Shown piece by piece: positions 60,688 through 64,000 of a DNA stretch of 64,000 bases; the stretch's first letter is position 1; every line of letters starts with the position of its first letter. Source of the stretch: Acrocarpospora phusangensis. Its GTDB lineage: Bacteria > Actinomycetota > Actinomycetes > Streptosporangiales > Streptosporangiaceae. The translations under genes and the position numbers were made by a program. The stretch is from the NCBI RefSeq assembly GCF_016862995.1, contig NZ_BOOA01000010.1:62001-126000 (forward strand). The letters are read 5' to 3'. Under the pieces are notes generated by a model, which had not been told where the DNA came from, did not search any database, and saw only the letters and a list, made by a program, of their open reading frames with translations.

Positions 60688-62598
60688 ATGCGGCTGCTGG
60701 CATCACTGGCGGAGTTGGAGGACCGGCGGCTCTCGCCGTACACGGGCTGGACCAGGGAGCACTGGGTCGCGCTCGCCGACCATCTGCTGCTGTCGGCGCG
60801 CGGACACGCCTCGCCGGAGCACGCGCTCCTCTCCTTCCCCGGCGAGCCCGGCGGGTACGGACCGCGGGTGGACGGGCTCGAAGGGTTCGCGCGCACATTC
60901 CTGGCCGCCGGATTCCGGGTGGCGGGCGAGCACGGCCGCGACCCGCGCGGATACCTGGAGTGGTACGCGCGCGGCCTGGCCGCCGGCACCGACCCCGCCT
61001 CGCCGGAACGCTGGGTACGGCTGGACGAGCACGACCAGGCCAAGGTCGAGGCCGCCTCGATCGCGCTGGTGCTCCACCTGACCCGGCCCTGGTTGTGGGA
61101 CCACCTCGACGAGCGCGTACGCGAACAGGTGGTCGCCTACCTCGCGCCGGCCGTCGGAGGGAAGTACCCGCCGATCAACTGGATCTGGTTCCAGCTCGTC
61201 GTCGAGCAGTTCCTGGCCTCGGTCGGCGGGCCGTACGCGCGGGAGGACGTCGAGACCGGCTTGGCGCTGACCGACGGCTTCGCCCGCGCGGAGGGCTGGT
61301 ACGCCGACGGGGAACGCCGGGGCTACGACCACTACGCCGGGTGGGCGCTGCACTTCTACCCGCTGCTGTGGACCGAGATGGCCGCCGGCGATCCGGCCGC
61401 CGACGCGCGCCGCCCCGGCTATCTCGCGCGGTTCGAACGCTACCTGGACGACGCCGTCCACCTGGTCGGCGCGGACGGCTCGCCGCTCGTGCAGGGCCGC
61501 AGCCTGACCTACCGTTTCGCGGCCGCCGCCCAGTTCTGGGCCGCCGCGCGGGCCGGGGTCGCGACTGCCGCGCCCGGCCTGCTGCGCCGTGCCGCGTCCG
61601 GGATCGCGCGCCACTTCGCCGAGCACGGCGCGCCCGGCGACGACGGGCTGCTCACGCTCGGCTGGCACGGGCCCTGGCGGGCAATCGCGCAGTCCTACTC
61701 CGGTCCCGGCTCGCCGTACTGGGCGGCCAAGGGCCTGTACGGTCTGGCGTTGCCCGCCGGCCATCCCGTGTGGACGGCGACCGAGGAGCCGTTACCCGTG
61801 GAGCGCGGCGACTTCCGCCGGGTGATCCACGCGCCCGGCTGGCTGGTCTCCGGCACCCGCGCGGACGGCGTCGTCCGGGTCGTGAACCACGGCACCGACC
61901 ACGCCACTCCCGGGGACCACCGGACGGACTCGCCGCTGTACGCGCGGCTCGGCTACTCCACCGCCTCCTCCCCCGTCCTGGCCGGGCCGTACGCGGGTGA
62001 GCCGCTCGACCAGTCGGCCGTCCTGCTCGACGCCGGAGGGCGGCCCAGCCACCGGACCGGCTTCGAGACGCTGCCGGCCGGCTGCCTGCCCACGGGCACC
62101 GCCGTCGGCGCGTCCCGCTGGCGGGCGCACTGGGTCGAACCCGATCAGGACGCCGCCGACCACGGCTACGGCCGTGCGGGCGAGGTCGTGCTGGGGCCGT
62201 GGATCACGGTGGTGTCGGCGGTGCGCGGCCCGTGGGAGGCGCGGCTGGTCCAGGTCGCGGGCGAGGGCGCGTTCCCGCTGCGTGTCGGCGGCTGGGCGGT
62301 TCCCGAAGGCGCGGCCGTGACCTCGTCGGTCGTTCCCGGCCCCGGTCTGGATCGTAGCGACGTGGCGATCGCCGAGGACGCCACGCCGCTGGCCGGGCGG
62401 ACCGTCATCCCCTGGTGCGCGACCGCCGGTCCCGCTCGGCCAGGCCGGTGGTACGCCCTGGCCCTGCATCTCGGCGCGAGCCCGGCACCGCCCCCTCCGG
62501 TGATCGTCCACGACGGCGACGCCGCCCGGGTGACCTGGGCGGACGGCGTCGAGGACGTCGTCACGACGACGATCGCACGATCAGCCGGGGCTCGATGA
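60688..62598 (+). CDS. DUF2264 family protein, probable glycoside hydrolase
   Basis: 636 aa, cytoplasmic. The N-terminal 350 residues fit DUF2264, an (alpha/alpha)6-barrel family (W-x-x-x-A-D-H-L-L near the start, G-K-Y-P-P-I-N-W-I-W-F-Q near 165, R-R-G-Y-D-H-Y-A-G-W-A near 210). A beta-sandwich C-terminal half follows. As I recall, DUF2264 proteins are placed in CAZy family GH154, with beta-glucuronidase activity reported. ATG 60688 follows CACAGGAGG. Its 3' end overlaps the convergent regulator by 38 bases. A role in removing uronic acid from imported glycans fits the neighbours. Confidence 0.85.
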   Translation: MRLLASLAELEDRRLSPYTGWTREHWVALADHLLLSARGHASPEHALLSFPGEPGGYGPRVDGLEGFARTFLAAGFRVAGEHGRDPRGYLEWYARGLAAGTDPASPERWVRLDEHDQAKVEAASIALVLHLTRPWLWDHLDERVREQVVAYLAPAVGGKYPPINWIWFQLVVEQFLASVGGPYAREDVETGLALTDGFARAEGWYADGERRGYDHYAGWALHFYPLLWTEMAAGDPAADARRPGYLARFERYLDDAVHLVGADGSPLVQGRSLTYRFAAAAQFWAAARAGVATAAPGLLRRAASGIARHFAEHGAPGDDGLLTLGWHGPWRAIAQSYSGPGSPYWAAKGLYGLALPAGHPVWTATEEPLPVERGDFRRVIHAPGWLVSGTRADGVVRVVNHGTDHATPGDHRTDSPLYARLGYSTASSPVLAGPYAGEPLDQSAVLLDAGGRPSHRTGFETLPAGCLPTGTAVGASRWRAHWVEPDQDAADHGYGRAGEVVLGPWITVVSAVRGPWEARLVQVAGEGAFPLRVGGWAVPEGAAVTSSVVPGPGLDRSDVAIAEDATPLAGRTVIPWCATAGPARPGRWYALALHLGASPAPPPPVIVHDGDAARVTWADGVEDVVTTTIARSAGAR

Positions 62599-63667
62599 CC
62601 ACGCGATGCGTGGGCCGGTGGGGGTCCGGGTCGGTCAGCCGGTCGGCCAGCAGCGTGAACGCGGCCCGCCCGATCGACCGGCGCGGCGGCCGGACCGCCG
62701 TCAGCGGCGGATCGCACAGTTCGGCCACCTCGTCGTCGTAGGTGATCACCGCCAGGTCGGCGGGGACCCGGATGCCGCGTTCCCGGCAGCGCTCCACGAG
62801 GCTGATCGCCTCCGGGTCGGAGTGGACCAGCAGCGCGGTCGTGCCGGTCTCCCGGCAGGCGTCCAGGGTCTGGTCCAGCACGCCGGACCAGGCCGGGTCG
62901 CGCTGGTCGACGGTGACGACGTCGGGGGTGCCGTCCAGGTCGAGGCCGAGCTCCTCCCCCGCCTGCCGCCAGCCGCGCCGTACGTGCGGGCTGGTGGGGC
63001 TCTGCAGGGTGGTGATCACGCCGATCCGCCGGTGGCCGAGGGCGGCCAGGTGGCGGACCGCCATGGTCGCGCCGAGCGCGTGGTCGCTGACGACGGACTC
63101 CATGGCCTCGCCGTACGCGCCGATGGTGGCGGCCCGTTCGATGAGCACGACGGGGACGGGCGCCTGCCGCAGCCAGCGCACCAGTTCCTCGCCGTCGTCG
63201 CCGGTCGTGGTGGGCGCGACGAGCAGGCCGTCGACGCCGGCGAGTTCCATGAGCCCCGAGAGCTGGCGTCGCTCGTCGGCCGCCTGGTAGGTGGCGCCCC
63301 GCAGCACGATCCTGGCTCCGGCCGCCGCGGCGGCCTCGCGCACGCCGCGGATGACCTCGGGCCAGTAGTAGTCGAGCGACGGGACGACCATGCCGATGGT
63401 GAACCGCCGGACTTCGCCGTCGGTCTCGCCGTCCGGTTCCTCGCCGTGCTCCTCGGCGGGGGCGCCGTCGAGCAGCATGGCCCCGCCCCGGACGCGCCGG
63501 ATCACGCCCTGCGAGGCGAGCAGGGCGATGTCGCGGCGGATCGTGATGGCGGAGACGTCCAGTTCCTCGGCCAGGTCGGTCACCCGGACGGGTCCGCGCC
63601 GCCGCAGCAGCTCCACGACTTGGGCGCGGCGTTCATCGGGCAGCGGAGTGGGGTCGGAGACGGTCAC
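62561..63667 (-). CDS. DeoR-type HTH fused to LacI-type sensor domain
   Basis: 368 aa. The N-terminal winged helix is DeoR-like (R-R-A-Q-V-V-E-L-L-R-R-R-G, then D-V-S-A-I-T-I-R-R-D and the G-V-I-R-R-V-R-G-G-A wing). The remainder, from about 90, is a periplasmic-binding-like domain as in LacI regulators, including H-L-A-A-L-G-H-R-R-I-G-V-I. A D/E-rich linker joins them. GTG 63667 is used. It probably senses a product of the adjacent DUF2264/transporter genes and binds the AT-rich palindromes at 60.6 kb. Confidence 0.9.
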   Translation of the reverse strand: MTVSDPTPLPDERRAQVVELLRRRGPVRVTDLAEELDVSAITIRRDIALLASQGVIRRVRGGAMLLDGAPAEEHGEEPDGETDGEVRRFTIGMVVPSLDYYWPEVIRGVREAAAAAGARIVLRGATYQAADERRQLSGLMELAGVDGLLVAPTTTGDDGEELVRWLRQAPVPVVLIERAATIGAYGEAMESVVSDHALGATMAVRHLAALGHRRIGVITTLQSPTSPHVRRGWRQAGEELGLDLDGTPDVVTVDQRDPAWSGVLDQTLDACRETGTTALLVHSDPEAISLVERCRERGIRVPADLAVITYDDEVAELCDPPLTAVRPPRRSIGRAAFTLLADRLTDPDPHRPTHRVVIEPRLIVRSSS

Positions 63668-63734
63668 GCGGCCCTGCCTTTCTGAGTAGCTACGACCACG
63701 GGCGCCAGATCCGTGCCTCTGCTTGGCAAACGCA

Positions 63735-64000
63735 TCAGGCAGCCACCTGCACCCGCACCGCGAAGGATCCGCGGGCCGCGGCGGGCGGTGCCAACCGCAG
63801 CCGGGTCAGCCGCCGGCCCCACACCTCGGCCAGCATCGGATCGTCGAGTTTCCGTTCGTCCAGGGCCGCGGACGCCGACCCGGGATTCCAGGTGAGGAGC
63901 GCGGCCCGGCCGTCGCCGGGAGGCCTGACCAGCACCCGTCCGGGGGCCTCCTGCCGCACCTCCCCCGCCAGCAGGAACCGCACCTCACCGGGTGGCCCCT
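63735..64000 (-). CDS. C-terminal part of a probable heparinase II/III-type protein
   Basis: The frame is open to the right edge, so only the last 88 or so residues are visible: beta-strand-rich, with an R-L-T-R-L-R-L-A-P-P end. This resembles the C-terminal beta-sandwich of heparinase II/III-like lyases, but no catalytic region is in view. Other beta-sandwich carbohydrate enzymes are possible. Location beside DUF2264 and a sugar regulator supports a polysaccharide role. Confidence 0.45.
   Translation of the reverse strand, partial: GPPGEVRFLLAGEVRQEAPGRVLVRPPGDGRAALLTWNPGSASAALDERKLDDPMLAEVWGRRLTRLRLAPPAAARGSFAVRVQVAA

Noticed and set aside
63713-63895. A 60-codon plus-strand frame near the right edge
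   Set aside because: Pro/Arg-rich shadow of the minus-strand gene, with no ribosome site.
1-64000. tRNA, rRNA, insertion sequences or prophage genes
   Set aside because: No cloverleaf with GGTTCGA-type T-arm, no transposase or integrase motifs and no terminal repeats were seen by eye; a tRNAscan-SE and ISfinder run would be decisive.

Overview
The window is very GC-rich. It has frequent GTG starts, four-base ATGA/GTGA stop-start overlaps and strong GGAGG ribosome sites. Typical actinomycete families are present: a DUF574 SAM methyltransferase, an STAND ATPase with WD40 repeats, a CHAT-TPR protein and several LacI-type sugar regulators. I read it as chromosome from a filamentous actinomycete, most like Streptosporangiaceae or a relative. 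That placement is inference from gene content. No rRNA, tRNA, CRISPR array or intact insertion sequence was seen.

Two blocks (1-9072 and 22914-30296) and a third (49045-64000) handle carbohydrate uptake and breakdown. There are five substrate-binding lipoproteins. (i) A ribose/fructose-type (CUT2) transporter at 1-2922 has its own ATPase. (ii) A CUT1 operon at 3084-8007 ends in a GH127 beta-L-arabinofuranosidase and faces a LacI regulator. (iii) LacI, CUT1 transporter, DUF3131/glycoamylase-like enzyme and GH39 enzyme lie at 22914-30296. (iv) LacI and CUT1 transporter at 49045-53495 converge on a GH42 beta-galactosidase. (v) A 2-hydroxyacid dehydrogenase, CUT1 transporter and DUF624 protein (55608-60518) diverge from a DUF2264 enzyme, with a DeoR-LacI hybrid regulator and probably a heparinase-type lyase at the right edge. 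None of the four CUT1 sets carries an ATPase, so they probably share one encoded elsewhere (MsiK type). Palindromic operators can be read next to most of these operons.

Between these blocks are: secreted proteins and an ECF sigma factor with its membrane partner (9181-12576); a large HTH-STAND-WD40 ATPase (12771-16463); a sulfotransferase and a methyltransferase; and a decayed patch (about 19.8-21.3 kb) with broken TetR and CBS-permease genes. A frameshifted choloylglycine-hydrolase-like gene lies at 30314-31277. Next to it is a lipoprotein related to signal peptidase I that has lost both catalytic residues, then a TrmO-type protein.

32456-37121 is a trypsin-like protease, MoxR, DUF58, VWA, VWA cluster, followed by a VOC/ArsR pair. 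37854-47313 is the most unusual locus. A CHAT (caspase-like) TPR protein diverges from a compact run encoding a small Cys-containing protein, a membrane protein, a membrane-anchored Ser/Thr kinase, a helical membrane-anchored protein and an NrdG-like radical-SAM activase with no glycyl-radical enzyme in sight. I propose this as a candidate uncharacterised signalling/conflict system.
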